Positions 8,921 to 17,713 of a stretch of DNA of 33,211 bases are shown here, in pieces. The first letter of the stretch is position 1; every line of letters begins with the position of its first letter. The DNA lies in the NCBI GenBank assembly GCA_027066435.1, contig JAMONX010000100.1, positions 1 to 33,211 of the forward strand, written 5' to 3'. A program made the position numbers and the translations under genes. This DNA is from Campylobacterales bacterium (GTDB lineage: Bacteria > Campylobacterota > Campylobacteria > Campylobacterales > QNZT01). The notes below the pieces were generated by a model. It did no database searches. It had not been told where the DNA came from and worked only from the letters and a program-made list of their open reading frames with translations.

Positions 8921-9604
8921 TTATTTAACTCCACCAAATCTTCTATCAATATTTTGAAATTTATCTATAACACTTTGTAATTTTTCAGCTGTAAAATCTG
9001 GCCAAAGTGTATCTGTAAAAAAAAGCTCGCTATAAGCTATTTGCCATAAAAGATAGTTTGAAACTCTTTTATCGCCACCTGTACGAATTAGTATATCGAC
9101 AGGATCTATATTTTTTGTATCTAAAAATTGTCCAAAACTCTTTTCATCTACCTCTTTACCTTCTTTTATGGCTTTGTTTACTGCTCTTATTATCTCATCT
9201 TTTGAGCCATAATTTACAGCTAATACTTGTGTAAGACCATCAAAATGTGCAGTTTTTTCTTTTGTATAAGAGATTCTCTCTTGTAAATTTTTTGGTAATT
9301 TACTCAAATCTCCAATCGTATCAAAACGGACATTGTTATCTAAAAATAGTTTGAGTTCATTTTTGAGATACTTGTCCATTAGTTTCATCAAAAAACTGAC
9401 CTCAGCATCTGATCGTTTCCAGTTTTCTGTGCTAAATGCATAGAGAGTAAGGTATTTTAAACCCATATTTGAAGCATGGATTGTAAGTTCTCTAACTCTT
9501 TTTGCACCCTCTTCATGTCCTACAATTCGCTTTAAAAATCCCTGTTTTTTTGCCCATCTACCATTTCCATCCATGATAATTGCGATATGTTTTAAGTTAT
9601 TCAT
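8921..9604 (-). CDS. uppS: Isoprenyl (undecaprenyl) diphosphate synthase
   Basis: This cis-prenyltransferase extends farnesyl diphosphate with isopentenyl diphosphate to make the C55 lipid carrier for peptidoglycan and surface glycans. The diagnostic N-terminus IIMDGNGRWAKK carries the catalytic Asp12. GHEEGAKRVRE, LTLYAFSTENWKR and the C-terminal DILIRTGGDKRVSNYLLWQ with YSELFFTDTLWPDF complete the family motifs. In the last of these, the Ser of the usual RxSNFLLW is kept. The length of 227 residues is normal. It lies between a FliK-like hypothetical gene and the prepilin peptidase gene on the minus strand, with gaps of a few bases. Confidence 0.95.
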   Translation of the reverse strand: MNNLKHIAIIMDGNGRWAKKQGFLKRIVGHEEGAKRVRELTIHASNMGLKYLTLYAFSTENWKRSDAEVSFLMKLMDKYLKNELKLFLDNNVRFDTIGDLSKLPKNLQERISYTKEKTAHFDGLTQVLAVNYGSKDEIIRAVNKAIKEGKEVDEKSFGQFLDTKNIDPVDILIRTGGDKRVSNYLLWQIAYSELFFTDTLWPDFTAEKLQSVIDKFQNIDRRFGGVK

Positions 9605-9607
9605 TTT

Positions 9608-10375
9608 TTATCCTCTAACATCTAAAAGTGAAGGGGTAAGTTCATATATAGGCTCAATCTTTTTATCTTTATGATAGAGCAAACCTTCCAAATCTAAAAA
9701 TTCTAACTCATTTTTCAAAAACTCCAAAGAATTCTCATAAAAAAGAGATAGTGATACCCTTCTCTCATCTTTTACAACTGAAATCAAACCCTCAACCGGT
9801 CCTAAATTTTCAAATGCTGCGTAAAAGTCAACTTGTGCATCTTCTTTTGCATCTGGAGTTGCTTTTTTTCTTTTTTTAAATTGAAACATCGTATTTTGAT
9901 TACCCTCTTTTAAAACCATTGTAAATACATTTTCATTTAAAGCTGCTATCATGTTTGTTAGTGTCATAAACTCATTTTTTGTAGAAGCTTGTGACAACTT
10001 ATCTAATAATACCATTTTTAATTCAGTTTTTGGATTCTCTTTTGAAAAAAGCTCTTCTAATTTTGTCTGGGTAAATTGTGGTAAAAAATTATCTCTTTGG
10101 GCTTGTAGAAGTTTTGGCTTTTTTAAAAGTTGTGAAAGGCTAAGAGAGTTTAAAGATACATCCTCCTTCATAAGTCCCCAGTATTTACTTCCTACTTCTA
10201 AATCAATTGTGCTTTTTGTACTTAACTCTTTAGTTCCTATTTTTAACATATAAAGATTTTCTTTGCTTTTATCCAGGACATCAATTGTCATTGGAAGTAG
10301 TGAGTTAAATCTTGCAGTTTTTAAATTTGAAAGGAGTGAGTCGATTTTTGCAATATTTAAAATCTGTGAAATCAT
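9608..10375 (-). CDS. Hypothetical protein, possible FliK-like C-terminal domain
   Basis: This is a soluble 255-residue protein between coaBC and uppS with no signal peptide or membrane segment. Its last hundred residues contain VDFYAAFENLGPVEGLISVV followed by RRVSLSLFYENSLEFLKNEL. This resembles the 'L-x-LG-x-V-x-V-x-x...f-x-x-x..l' pattern of the flagellar hook-length control (FliK/Flg_hook) C-terminal domain. That is a pattern-level guess, and the FliK function itself is not implied. The start is ATG at 10375, overlapping the coaBC stop as TGATG; a GTG at 10378 is in the same frame and equally possible. No strong ribosome binding site is present, so coupling to coaBC is likely. Confidence 0.7.
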   Translation of the reverse strand: MISQILNIAKIDSLLSNLKTARFNSLLPMTIDVLDKSKENLYMLKIGTKELSTKSTIDLEVGSKYWGLMKEDVSLNSLSLSQLLKKPKLLQAQRDNFLPQFTQTKLEELFSKENPKTELKMVLLDKLSQASTKNEFMTLTNMIAALNENVFTMVLKEGNQNTMFQFKKRKKATPDAKEDAQVDFYAAFENLGPVEGLISVVKDERRVSLSLFYENSLEFLKNELEFLDLEGLLYHKDKKIEPIYELTPSLLDVRG

Positions 10376-11628
10376 CACTTGCCGTTCTTACTCAAAGTTT
10401 CCAATAACTCCAAAGAGATATCAAGTTTCAAAGCCTCTTTTAAATCTACCTCTAAATCTTTTGTAAAAAGTGTTATAGCATTTTTATCACTTCCAAAAGA
10501 GTGTTCACTGACATAGTTTAGTGCAACTGCATCTAAACTCTTATTTTGAAGCATACTTTTTGCACTCTCTTTGCCACTATTTTTATCCATCTCTGCTTTA
10601 AAACCTACTGTAAATATATCCTCTTTATTTATCGAAGATAAGATATCTACATTTTTTTCAAGCTCCAAATTCCAAACATCACCTATCATCTCTTTTTTAA
10701 GTTTTCCAGATTGCGGATATCTTGGCTTATAATCACTAACAGCTGCTGCCATAAATAGATAAGGTTTTTTCTGTATAAGCTCTGGAATTGAATCATCTGT
10801 TAGAGTAGCTTTTGTCATGATGCCTTTTTTAGAAACTCTTATTGCATCTACAAGATACTCGTGTAGCTGAGTTGTACTCTCTACATCTATCTGATAAATC
10901 CCCTCTACCAAATCATCAAGTTTCTTAGTTGTTATCAAACATACATCTGCCCCTTTTAGATAAAGAGCTGTTGAGAGTGCTTTTGCCATTTTCCCACTCG
11001 AAAAGTTTGAGATATACCTAACATCATCAATCTTCTCAATCGTCCCACCACCAGTAACAATCACACGACGGTTTATCCAAAATGCATCTCTATTTAAAAC
11101 CTGTGCAGTTTTATAAAAAATATTTTCAACTTCAGCTAAAGCACCCTCCCCTTCATCTCCACAAGCTAAAAGTTTAGTTGAGGGTTTTATAACTTCATAA
11201 TTTATAAGTTGTAACATCTTTAGAGATGCTTGAGTGGTTGGGTTTTTATACATAGCTGTATTTGCAGCTGGAGCTATGAGTTTTACATCTTTATATGCTA
11301 AGGCAGTTTGGGTTAAAAGATTGTCAGCTATTCCATTGCTTAGTTTATTTATCGTGTTTGCGGTTGCTGGGGCTATGACAAATATATCTGCCCATTTACC
11401 TATGTCGATATGATTGTTATCGTTTGCCCAACTCTCTGTTTTGCTCGTTAATACTTCATTTGAGCTTATCGCTTCAAAAGTTAAAGGGGAGATAAATTTT
11501 GAGGCAGCCCCTGTCAAGATAACTCTAACCTCCGCCCCTGCTTTTTTGTACAATCTTATAAGCTCTAATGCTTTGTAGATTGCAATAGAGCCTGTAACTC
11601 CAAGGAGAATTTTTTTATTTTGTAAAAT
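10375..11628 (-). CDS. coaBC: Bifunctional phosphopantothenoylcysteine decarboxylase/synthetase, ATT start
   Basis: CoaBC (Dfp) makes 4'-phosphopantetheine for coenzyme A: the CoaB half ligates cysteine to 4'-phosphopantothenate using CTP, and the CoaC half then decarboxylates the product with FMN. The N-terminal half must begin upstream of the only NTG start (TTG at 11553), because the frame above it reads KKILLGVTGSIAIYKALELI, the FMN-binding HFCD motif. No ATG, GTG or TTG exists between the glmU stop and 11553. The best start is ATT at 11628, six bases after AAGGA, giving 417 residues. CoaC motifs include PATANTINK and ACGDEGEG; the CoaB half has VTGGGTIEKIDDVRYISN and AAVSDY. It is separated from glmU by two bases. 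A start error in the assembly cannot be excluded. Confidence 0.9.
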   Translation of the reverse strand: MLQNKKILLGVTGSIAIYKALELIRLYKKAGAEVRVILTGAASKFISPLTFEAISSNEVLTSKTESWANDNNHIDIGKWADIFVIAPATANTINKLSNGIADNLLTQTALAYKDVKLIAPAANTAMYKNPTTQASLKMLQLINYEVIKPSTKLLACGDEGEGALAEVENIFYKTAQVLNRDAFWINRRVIVTGGGTIEKIDDVRYISNFSSGKMAKALSTALYLKGADVCLITTKKLDDLVEGIYQIDVESTTQLHEYLVDAIRVSKKGIMTKATLTDDSIPELIQKKPYLFMAAAVSDYKPRYPQSGKLKKEMIGDVWNLELEKNVDILSSINKEDIFTVGFKAEMDKNSGKESAKSMLQNKSLDAVALNYVSEHSFGSDKNAITLFTKDLEVDLKEALKLDISLELLETLSKNGK

Positions 11629-11630
11629 TG

Positions 11631-12923
11631 CTATTCCTTAAAAAACTTATCGAAAAAACCTTCCACTGTTTTCATATCCGTTCTACTTATCGCTAAAGAA
11701 CCTTTTTTAACATCTTGGTTTACTGTAGTTCCTGCGGCTATTAAAACATTATCTTCTATGACAACTGGTGCTACTATCTGAGTATCACTTCCTATGAAAA
11801 CATTTTTTCCTATTATTGTTTTATATTTATTTTTACCATCATAGTTGCAAGTTATTGTTCCTGCTCCTATATTTGTACCTTCATCTATCTCACTATCTCC
11901 AAGATAGCTTAAATGTCCAGCTTTGACACCTTTTAATGTAGATTTTTTAATTTCTACAAAATTTCCTATATGAGTATCTATTAAAACACTCTTAGGTCTG
12001 ACTCTTGAAATTGGACCAATGCTTGAATTTTCGATTATACTATCTTCTATTACAGAATTAGCTTTTATGTGACTATTTATGATTTTAGCTCCATTTAGTA
12101 AACATACTCCATTTTCAATGATACTCTCACCTTCAATCTGAACATCTGAATCTATAAAAATTGTATCAGGAAGACGCATTATAACACCAGCGTTCATAAA
12201 CTCTTTTTTAATTCTCTTTTGCATAATCTCTTCTGCAACTGATAAATCATACTTTGAATTTACACCCTTAAAATTCTCTTCACTTACATATAATGGTGCT
12301 ATCTTTTTATTGTCATTTTTGGCAAATTCTACGATATCTGTTATGTAATACTCTTCTTGGGCATTGTCATTGCTTAATTTTGGTAGATAAGTTTGAAGTA
12401 TATTGTTTGAGTATAGGTAGATTCCTGCATTTACTGTTTTTATCTCTTTTTCACTCTCACTTGCATCTTTCTCTTCTACAATTTTAACTACTTCACCATT
12501 TTCTACAACAACTCTACCATATCCGCAGGAGTCATCCATATCTATTACACTCATAACTATATCTGCATCTATAAGAGAGAACTTTTTAAGTTCATCTGAT
12601 TTGATTAGTGGCATATCTCCATTTAAGACAAGAACTTTGTCATGTTTTGTATCTATATTCATAACTGCACCTCCAGTTCCTGGATAGTTTTTATGATCTT
12701 GTATAACAAATTTTATATCATTATAATACTTTTGCATCTCTAACTCTACAAGCTGGGCTTGATGATATAAAACAACAGTGATATCATCACTTAACTTTTT
12801 AGCCTCTTTTATAGAGTAATAAAGCATCTCATATCCTGAAATTTTGTGAAGAACTTTTGGTTTTGTAGATTTCATTCGTGAACCTTTGCCAGCAGCTAAT
12901 ATAATAATTGATATATTTGACAT
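11631..12923 (-). CDS. glmU: Bifunctional GlcN-1-P acetyltransferase / GlcNAc-1-P uridyltransferase
   Basis: GlmU makes UDP-N-acetylglucosamine for peptidoglycan and lipopolysaccharide. The N-terminal uridyltransferase half shows [40 protein letters not shown] and the metal-binding Asn near GVNSKYDLS. From about residue 245 the repeated hexapeptides of a left-handed beta helix make up the acetyltransferase half, with [27 protein letters not shown] and [10 protein letters not shown]. At 430 residues it is slightly shorter than the E. coli enzyme, as is usual for campylobacterial GlmU. ATG follows AAGGA at a longer distance (11 bases). It is the first gene of the minus-strand operon glmU-coaBC-hypothetical-uppS-prepilin peptidase. 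Confidence 0.95.
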   Translation of the reverse strand: MSNISIIILAAGKGSRMKSTKPKVLHKISGYEMLYYSIKEAKKLSDDITVVLYHQAQLVELEMQKYYNDIKFVIQDHKNYPGTGGAVMNIDTKHDKVLVLNGDMPLIKSDELKKFSLIDADIVMSVIDMDDSCGYGRVVVENGEVVKIVEEKDASESEKEIKTVNAGIYLYSNNILQTYLPKLSNDNAQEEYYITDIVEFAKNDNKKIAPLYVSEENFKGVNSKYDLSVAEEIMQKRIKKEFMNAGVIMRLPDTIFIDSDVQIEGESIIENGVCLLNGAKIINSHIKANSVIEDSIIENSSIGPISRVRPKSVLIDTHIGNFVEIKKSTLKGVKAGHLSYLGDSEIDEGTNIGAGTITCNYDGKNKYKTIIGKNVFIGSDTQIVAPVVIEDNVLIAAGTTVNQDVKKGSLAISRTDMKTVEGFFDKFFKE

Positions 12924-12959
12924 ATTTTGTTTTTCCTTGAATTTATTTAAATAATTTTA

Positions 12960-13009
12960 TTAATTTATATTAATTTTAGTACTATACGAACTTTAATAAT
13001 ATAAATTAA
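12960..13009. repeat. AT-rich 13-bp inverted repeat between glmU and motA
   Basis: TTAATTTATATTA (12960-12972) and its exact reverse complement (12997-13009) are separated by 24 bases in the space between the divergent glmU and motA genes. It may be an operator or a hairpin, but in such AT-rich DNA chance is a real alternative. Confidence 0.45.
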
Positions 13010-13040
13010 TTCATATTATTTACTATATCGTACAAATAGC

Positions 13041-13067
13041 TAAATTTTTTATAGATATTACCGATAT
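13041..13067 (+). promoter_or_regulatory. Sigma-28 (FliA) type promoter for motAB
   Basis: TAAATTTT (13041-13048), 11 bases, then ACCGATAT (13060-13067) matches the flagellar sigma-28 consensus TAAAGTTT-N11-GCCGATAA and the campylobacterial CGATWT -10 box. The expected transcript start near 13075 leaves a short leader before the motA ATG at 13099. Motor genes are classic sigma-28 or late flagellar targets, so function and motif agree. Confidence 0.75.
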
Positions 13068-13098
13068 TTAATGAAATTAACCTAATAAGAGAGAGAAA

Positions 13099-13866
13099 AT
13101 GGATTTAGGAAGTGTAATTGGATTGGTTTTAACCCTCCTACTTTTAGCTGGTGCTATGGCTATGGGTGTTGGAATTGGTCCATATATTGATATACCTTCT
13201 TTACTTATTGTATTTGGTGGAACTGCTGGAACTATTCTAATTGGTTTTAAAATGGATCAGGTGAAATCATTTGGAAAAGTTTTCATGGTTGCTATCAAAC
13301 CTGTAACAGATGATCCAAAAGAGTTGATTTCAAAACTTGTAGAATTTTCAACAAAAGCTAGGAAAGATGGGATACTAGCGTTAGAAGGTGATGCAAATAA
13401 TGAAGAAAATAACTTTTTAAAACGAGGTCTTGGCATGGCAATTGATGGAAATGAGCCTGATATCATCAGAGATTTACTTGAAATTGATATGGAACAGACT
13501 GATAGTAGACATAAAACAAATGCTTCAATGTTTGGGCAACTTGCAGGATTTGCTGGAGCTATGGGAATGATAGGTACGCTTATAGGTTTAGTTGCTATGC
13601 TTTTAAATATGGCAGATCCAGCAGCAATTGGTCCTGCTATGGCGGTTGCTCTTCTTACTACCATGTATGGTGCAATGCTTGGAAATATCATCGGAGGTCC
13701 TGTTGAAAATATTTTAACTCTTAGAAATGCAGATGAGATGGTAGTTAAACAACTAATTATTGAAGGGATTATGTCAATTCAAGCAGGAGACAACCCAAGA
13801 ACTTTAGAAGCAAAATTACTGGCATTTCTAGCTCCAAGCGAGCGAGAAAGCCAATTTGACAAATAG
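13099..13866 (+). CDS. motA: Flagellar motor stator protein MotA/PomA
   Basis: This is the ion-channel subunit of the flagellar stator, an inner-membrane protein that pairs with MotB and drives the rotor. Four membrane segments are visible: residues about 5-28 and 32-50, then, after a cytoplasmic loop with the rotor-contacting charged residues, about 150-172 and 182-203. FGQLAGFAGAMGMIGTLIGLV and GPAMAVALLTTMYGAMLGN are the conserved pore-side helices. The 255-residue length and sequence style are closer to PomA (sodium-driven) than to the longer proton-type E. coli MotA. ATG follows GAGAGAG. Nine bases separate it from motB, and a sigma-28 promoter lies upstream. Confidence 0.93.
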   Translation: MDLGSVIGLVLTLLLLAGAMAMGVGIGPYIDIPSLLIVFGGTAGTILIGFKMDQVKSFGKVFMVAIKPVTDDPKELISKLVEFSTKARKDGILALEGDANNEENNFLKRGLGMAIDGNEPDIIRDLLEIDMEQTDSRHKTNASMFGQLAGFAGAMGMIGTLIGLVAMLLNMADPAAIGPAMAVALLTTMYGAMLGNIIGGPVENILTLRNADEMVVKQLIIEGIMSIQAGDNPRTLEAKLLAFLAPSERESQFDK

Positions 13867-13874
13867 GTAAACAG

Positions 13875-14663
13875 ATGGCTAAAAAGAAAAAGTGTCCCAA
13901 AGCTGACTGTCCCAAATGTATGCCAGGATGGCTTGCTGCATTTGGTGATCTTATGTCACTTCTTTTATGTTTTTTTGTACTACTTCTATCTATGTCCACA
14001 ATGGATGCAAAAAAAGTTGAAGAAGCAGTTGGTTCACTTGCTGGAGCTCTAAGTGTACTAGAAGGTGGTACAAAAACAGAAATTAGTCAAGAGAGACAAC
14101 AAGAGACAACTCCAATAGACCAACAAGACGAAACAGCTCAAAAAATAAAAACTATGAAAAGAACTATTATAGAGATAAATGAGATGATGAAAGAGGGTTC
14201 AGCTGAGGCTTCAGAGGTAACACTACAAGAGAGTGAAGATGGTTTTATGATAAGGCTTCCTGCAAAACTTCTCTTTGGAGCTGGAGAAGCAGAGATAAAA
14301 AATGAAGATGGACTTCTATTTTTAAAAAGAATTGCACTTATAATCGATAAACTTCCTAAAAATCTACATATAAATATTGTAGGTCATACAGATGATTCAG
14401 CAATGGAATCTATAGGACTATATAGAGGAAATTGGTCCCTCTCAGCTGAGAGAGCAATATCTGTTGCACAAGAACTTATAAAAGATGGAGTAGAGCCAAA
14501 ACTCATAACCGCAGGTGGTAAGGCAGAGTTTGAACCAATAGCTTCAAATTTAACAAAAGAGGGTAAGGAAAAAAATAGGAGAGTTGAGTTATACTTTTTT
14601 TCTAAAGATAAGGATGATAAAGAGGGTGCAAAAAAGAGCATTCTTGATGCCACGGGAGGATAA
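13875..14663 (+). CDS. motB: Flagellar motor stator protein MotB/PomB
   Basis: This is the peptidoglycan-anchored half of the stator. A short Lys/Cys-rich cytoplasmic start is followed by one membrane helix, GWLAAFGDLMSLLLCFFVLL, with the ion-binding Asp25. A plug and linker of about 100 residues follow, then an OmpA-like domain with VGHTDDSAM and NRRVELYF for peptidoglycan binding. The run LLLCFFVLLLSMS.MD closely resembles PomB, so sodium coupling is likely, though this is inferred. The stop TAA at 14661-14663 lies two bases before the proposed fliP start. The Shine-Dalgarno sequence of fliP (GGGAGGA) is formed by the last motB codons, so the two genes are coupled. Confidence 0.92.
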   Translation: MAKKKKCPKADCPKCMPGWLAAFGDLMSLLLCFFVLLLSMSTMDAKKVEEAVGSLAGALSVLEGGTKTEISQERQQETTPIDQQDETAQKIKTMKRTIIEINEMMKEGSAEASEVTLQESEDGFMIRLPAKLLFGAGEAEIKNEDGLLFLKRIALIIDKLPKNLHINIVGHTDDSAMESIGLYRGNWSLSAERAISVAQELIKDGVEPKLITAGGKAEFEPIASNLTKEGKEKNRRVELYFFSKDKDDKEGAKKSILDATGG

Positions 14664-14665
14664 TC

Positions 14666-15403
14666 ATTTTCAAACCAATTTGGTTCATATTTTTTATAAC
14701 CTCTTTTGCCTTTGGTGCAGACCCCGTAACTGTTCCAAATATAGATATCTCACTATCAGCCCCAAGCGAGCCACAAGATTTAGTAAACTCTCTAAATGTT
14801 TTAATCATCTTAACACTCTTAGTTTTAGCCCCTTCACTTCTTTTAGTGATGACAAGTTTCGTTCGTCTTATAGTTGTATTTTCATTTCTTAGACAAGCTC
14901 TTGGAACACAACAAATGCCACCAAATCAAATCTTAGTCTCCCTTGCTATGATTTTAACTTTTTTCATAATGGAACCTGTTGGGAAACATGCATATGAAAA
15001 TGCAGTTAAGCCTTATATCGATAAAGAGATTACCTATGATGTGGCTTTTGAAAAGGGAGTTGAACCCTTTAAAGATTTTATGATTAGAAATACAAGAGAG
15101 AAAGATTTAGCACTATTTTTAAGAATTAGAGATGTTCCAAATCCACAAAGTTACAAAGATGTTCCTTTAAGTGTTGTTATACCTGCATTTATGATAAGTG
15201 AACTCAAAACTGCTTTTGAGATAGGATTTTTACTCTACCTCCCTTTTTTGGTGATTGATATGGTTGTAAGTTCAGTCCTTATGGCTATGGGTATGATGAT
15301 GTTACCTCCTGTTATGATATCTATGCCTTTTAAGTTGCTCATCTTTGTGTTAGTAGATGGGTGGAATCTACTCATAGGCAACTTGATAGAGAGTTTTAAA
15401 TGA
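14666..15403 (+). CDS. fliP: Flagellar type III export gate protein FliP, ATT start
   Basis: FliP is a core subunit of the flagellar export gate (with FliQ and FliR) in the inner membrane. The frame from 14666 gives a signal-like IIFKPIWFIFFITSFAFGA, a helix ending LLVMTSFVRLIVVFSFLRQA, then FIMEPV, FMIRNTREKDLALF, ISELKTAFEIGFLLYLPF and MLPPVMISMPFKLLIFVLVDGW, the full FliP signature. The first ATG in frame (14846) lies inside helix 2 and would remove the signal peptide and most of helix 1. No ATG/GTG/TTG occurs from the upstream stop to 14843. ATT at 14666, six bases after GGAGG, yields exactly 245 residues, the length of E. coli FliP; ATC at 14663 is the alternative. It overlaps trmA by ATGA. 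Confidence 0.9.
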   Translation: MFKPIWFIFFITSFAFGADPVTVPNIDISLSAPSEPQDLVNSLNVLIILTLLVLAPSLLLVMTSFVRLIVVFSFLRQALGTQQMPPNQILVSLAMILTFFIMEPVGKHAYENAVKPYIDKEITYDVAFEKGVEPFKDFMIRNTREKDLALFLRIRDVPNPQSYKDVPLSVVIPAFMISELKTAFEIGFLLYLPFLVIDMVVSSVLMAMGMMMLPPVMISMPFKLLIFVLVDGWNLLIGNLIESFK

Positions 15404-16518
15404 CTTGTGATTATTTTGGAGTATGTGGGAGTTGCACACTATTTGATAAAAGTTATGAAGAGCAACTTACTCTTAAAGTTGATAAAGTTAAAGAAGAGTT
15501 TGAGTTAGATGATATTGATATCATAACTTCAAAAAGTTCTCACTTTAGAGACCGTGCAGAGTTTCGCATATATCACGATGGGGATAAAATCTCCTATGCG
15601 ATGAATACTTTAGAAAAAAGAGGACTTTTACAGATACAAAGTTGTTCAATTGTGAATCAAACAATTGCAGATATGATGCAAAACTTGATAGAAGAGATTG
15701 CACCAATTCCTATTTTAAAAGAGAGAATCTTTGCAGTTGAGTTTCTTTCATCAAACACTAAAGAGCTTTTAGTAACTCTAATTTATCATAAAAAAATTGA
15801 TACTATTTGGGAAGATGAAGCTAAAAAACTTGCATCTAAATTAAAAATCGACTTAATTGGAAGATCAAGGGGTATTAAAAAAATAGTAACAAAAGAATAC
15901 ATCAATGAGACACTAACCATACTTGAGAAAAAATACCATTACAGACTCTATGATACAGGATTTACTCAGCCAAATAGCGGTGTAAATGAGAAGATGATAG
16001 GCTGGGTTAAAGATAAAATTGGAAAAAGCGACAGAGACCTTTTAGAGCTATATTGTGGTCATGGTAATTTCACACTTCCTTTAAGTTCTAAATTTAGACA
16101 AGTTTTAGCAACTGAAATATCAAAACGCTCAATCAAAAGTGCAAAAGAGAATTGTGAATTAAATAATATAGAAAATATAGATTTTGTAAGACTAAGTAGC
16201 GAGGAGTTAACAGAAGCTTTAAATAAAAAAAGAGAGTTTAATCGTCTAAAAGATATCGATTTAGATAAATTCTCTTTTTGTACAGTTTTTGTAGATCCTC
16301 CTCGTGCAGGGTTAGATGCAAAGAGTCTTGATTTTATTAAAAAGTTTGAAAGAATCATCTATATATCTTGCAATCCGCAAACACTAAAAAGAGACTTAAC
16401 AATTTTAAAAAAAAGCCGATATAAAATTACAGAATTTGCCGTCTTTGATCAATTTAGCTACACAGAACATTTAGAGTGTGGAGTGATTTTATCTGGAAGT
16501 GTGGCAGGGTATCTATAA
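15400..16518 (+). CDS. trmA: tRNA (uracil-54-C5)-methyltransferase
   Basis: TrmA makes 5-methyluridine (ribothymidine) at position 54 of the tRNA T loop using S-adenosylmethionine. The N-terminal CDYFGVCGSC motif, FRDRAEFRI, the SAM-binding ELYCGHGNFTLPL and the catalytic pair FVDPPRAGLD and IYISCNPQTLKRDL (nucleophilic Cys) are all present. A C-terminal FDQFSYTEHLECGVIL gives the base-active Glu. At 372 residues it fits TrmA rather than the longer RumA/RlmD, which carry a TRAM domain and an iron-sulphur cluster. ATG overlaps the fliP stop by four bases, so it is co-transcribed with the stator and export-gate genes. Confidence 0.92.
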   Translation: MTCDYFGVCGSCTLFDKSYEEQLTLKVDKVKEEFELDDIDIITSKSSHFRDRAEFRIYHDGDKISYAMNTLEKRGLLQIQSCSIVNQTIADMMQNLIEEIAPIPILKERIFAVEFLSSNTKELLVTLIYHKKIDTIWEDEAKKLASKLKIDLIGRSRGIKKIVTKEYINETLTILEKKYHYRLYDTGFTQPNSGVNEKMIGWVKDKIGKSDRDLLELYCGHGNFTLPLSSKFRQVLATEISKRSIKSAKENCELNNIENIDFVRLSSEELTEALNKKREFNRLKDIDLDKFSFCTVFVDPPRAGLDAKSLDFIKKFERIIYISCNPQTLKRDLTILKKSRYKITEFAVFDQFSYTEHLECGVILSGSVAGYL

Positions 16519-16533
16519 TTTAGAAGGATTTTT

Positions 16534-17703
16534 TTGAAAAAGCTAGCATTTGTGGCAACTGGTTATATAAAAAAATATGATGGTGTTAGTGTTTATACTG
16601 AAAATCTTTTGATTGAGTTATTAAATCACAAGGATATTAAAAAAAACAGTATAAAAACTGATATCTATATTGGTGAAAGTGTTTTAGAACTCTTAAAAAG
16701 CAGAGTCTTATCTCCTAATGTTAAAGAGTTGGAAAATATTACATTTATACCAGTTAATGATAAGAATTTTTATTTAAAAATCTTAGATTTAACAAGAAAA
16801 ATGTTTATAAAAGGTAAATATGACTTAGTTTTAATGACTAATTTAATGCCTGTTCTATTTGCTCCTGGCAAAAAAATAAAAGTTATCCATGATTTTTCCA
16901 AAAGACGGTTTCCAGAACTATATACAAAATTTGGTTTAATCTATAATCTATTTTTAGTTAAAAGTGCAAAAAAATTTGATTTTGCCATAGGTTATATTTC
17001 ACAAACTACACAAGAAGATATGAGCAGATATTTTAATATTGATAAAAATAATAAAAGACTACTTTTTGTTCCAAATGGTATCCCTTTTAAGGTAAAAAAT
17101 TTCAAAAGAGTTGATAATGAGGTTGCATTTGAGAAATTTAAACAAAAAGATTTACATTTATGTGTAGTTGGACGGATTAACAAACATAAAGGGTTTGATA
17201 GATTATTAAAGTTTTGCACCTATTTTGAAAACTCTTTAAAAATGGGTGAAAAATTTGATTCAGTAACCCTTCATATCGTAGGGAAACAGACAAAAGAGAC
17301 AGAAAATATTTTTAAAAATTTAAAATTTAAAAATATTAATCTAATTTTCCATGGGTTTTTAGATGATAATGAATTAAATAAAATATATCAAAAATCACAC
17401 TTCTCTTTTTTCTTATCACGAAATGAAGGATATGGTTTACCACTTATAGAGGCGATGTGGTTTAAATCTGTTCCAATTATCTCTAATATTCCTATTTTTA
17501 ATGAGATAATGGGTGCAAATTTTCCTAAATTTGACGATATAACAGGATATGAAGAGGAAATTGAAGATTTTATTAACTCTATTTTTGATGATAAAAAAAC
17601 TCTTCAATCTACTTATAGACAGATGGAAGTTGTAATTGAAAAAGAGATGAAAGGCTATAATAAAGCCGCCAATAATTTAGTAGATTTTCTAGAGTCTATA
17701 TAA
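16534..17703 (+). CDS. Glycosyltransferase, GT4-like (GT-B fold)
   Basis: This 389-residue protein transfers a sugar from a nucleotide donor; donor and acceptor cannot be read from sequence. The N-terminal half begins KKLAFVATGYIKKYDGVSVY, typical of a GT-B acceptor domain. The C-terminal half has LCVVGRINKHKGFDRLLK, LIFHGFLDDNELNKIY and SRNEGYGLPLIEAMWF, the donor-binding E-x7-E of family GT4. No signal peptide or membrane helix is present, so it works on the cytoplasmic side. The start is TTG at 16534, five bases after AAGGA, in a stretch repeated before the next gene. It follows trmA by 15 bases and leads a four-gene glycan-type cluster. Confidence 0.85.
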   Translation: MKKLAFVATGYIKKYDGVSVYTENLLIELLNHKDIKKNSIKTDIYIGESVLELLKSRVLSPNVKELENITFIPVNDKNFYLKILDLTRKMFIKGKYDLVLMTNLMPVLFAPGKKIKVIHDFSKRRFPELYTKFGLIYNLFLVKSAKKFDFAIGYISQTTQEDMSRYFNIDKNNKRLLFVPNGIPFKVKNFKRVDNEVAFEKFKQKDLHLCVVGRINKHKGFDRLLKFCTYFENSLKMGEKFDSVTLHIVGKQTKETENIFKNLKFKNINLIFHGFLDDNELNKIYQKSHFSFFLSRNEGYGLPLIEAMWFKSVPIISNIPIFNEIMGANFPKFDDITGYEEEIEDFINSIFDDKKTLQSTYRQMEVVIEKEMKGYNKAANNLVDFLESI

Positions 17704-17713
17704 AAGGATTTTT

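Noticed and set aside
8920-8949. TTG start at 8949 for the prepilin peptidase
   Set aside because: The ATG at 8919 has a better ribosome binding site and avoids the uppS overlap; the extra ten residues precede the membrane signature.
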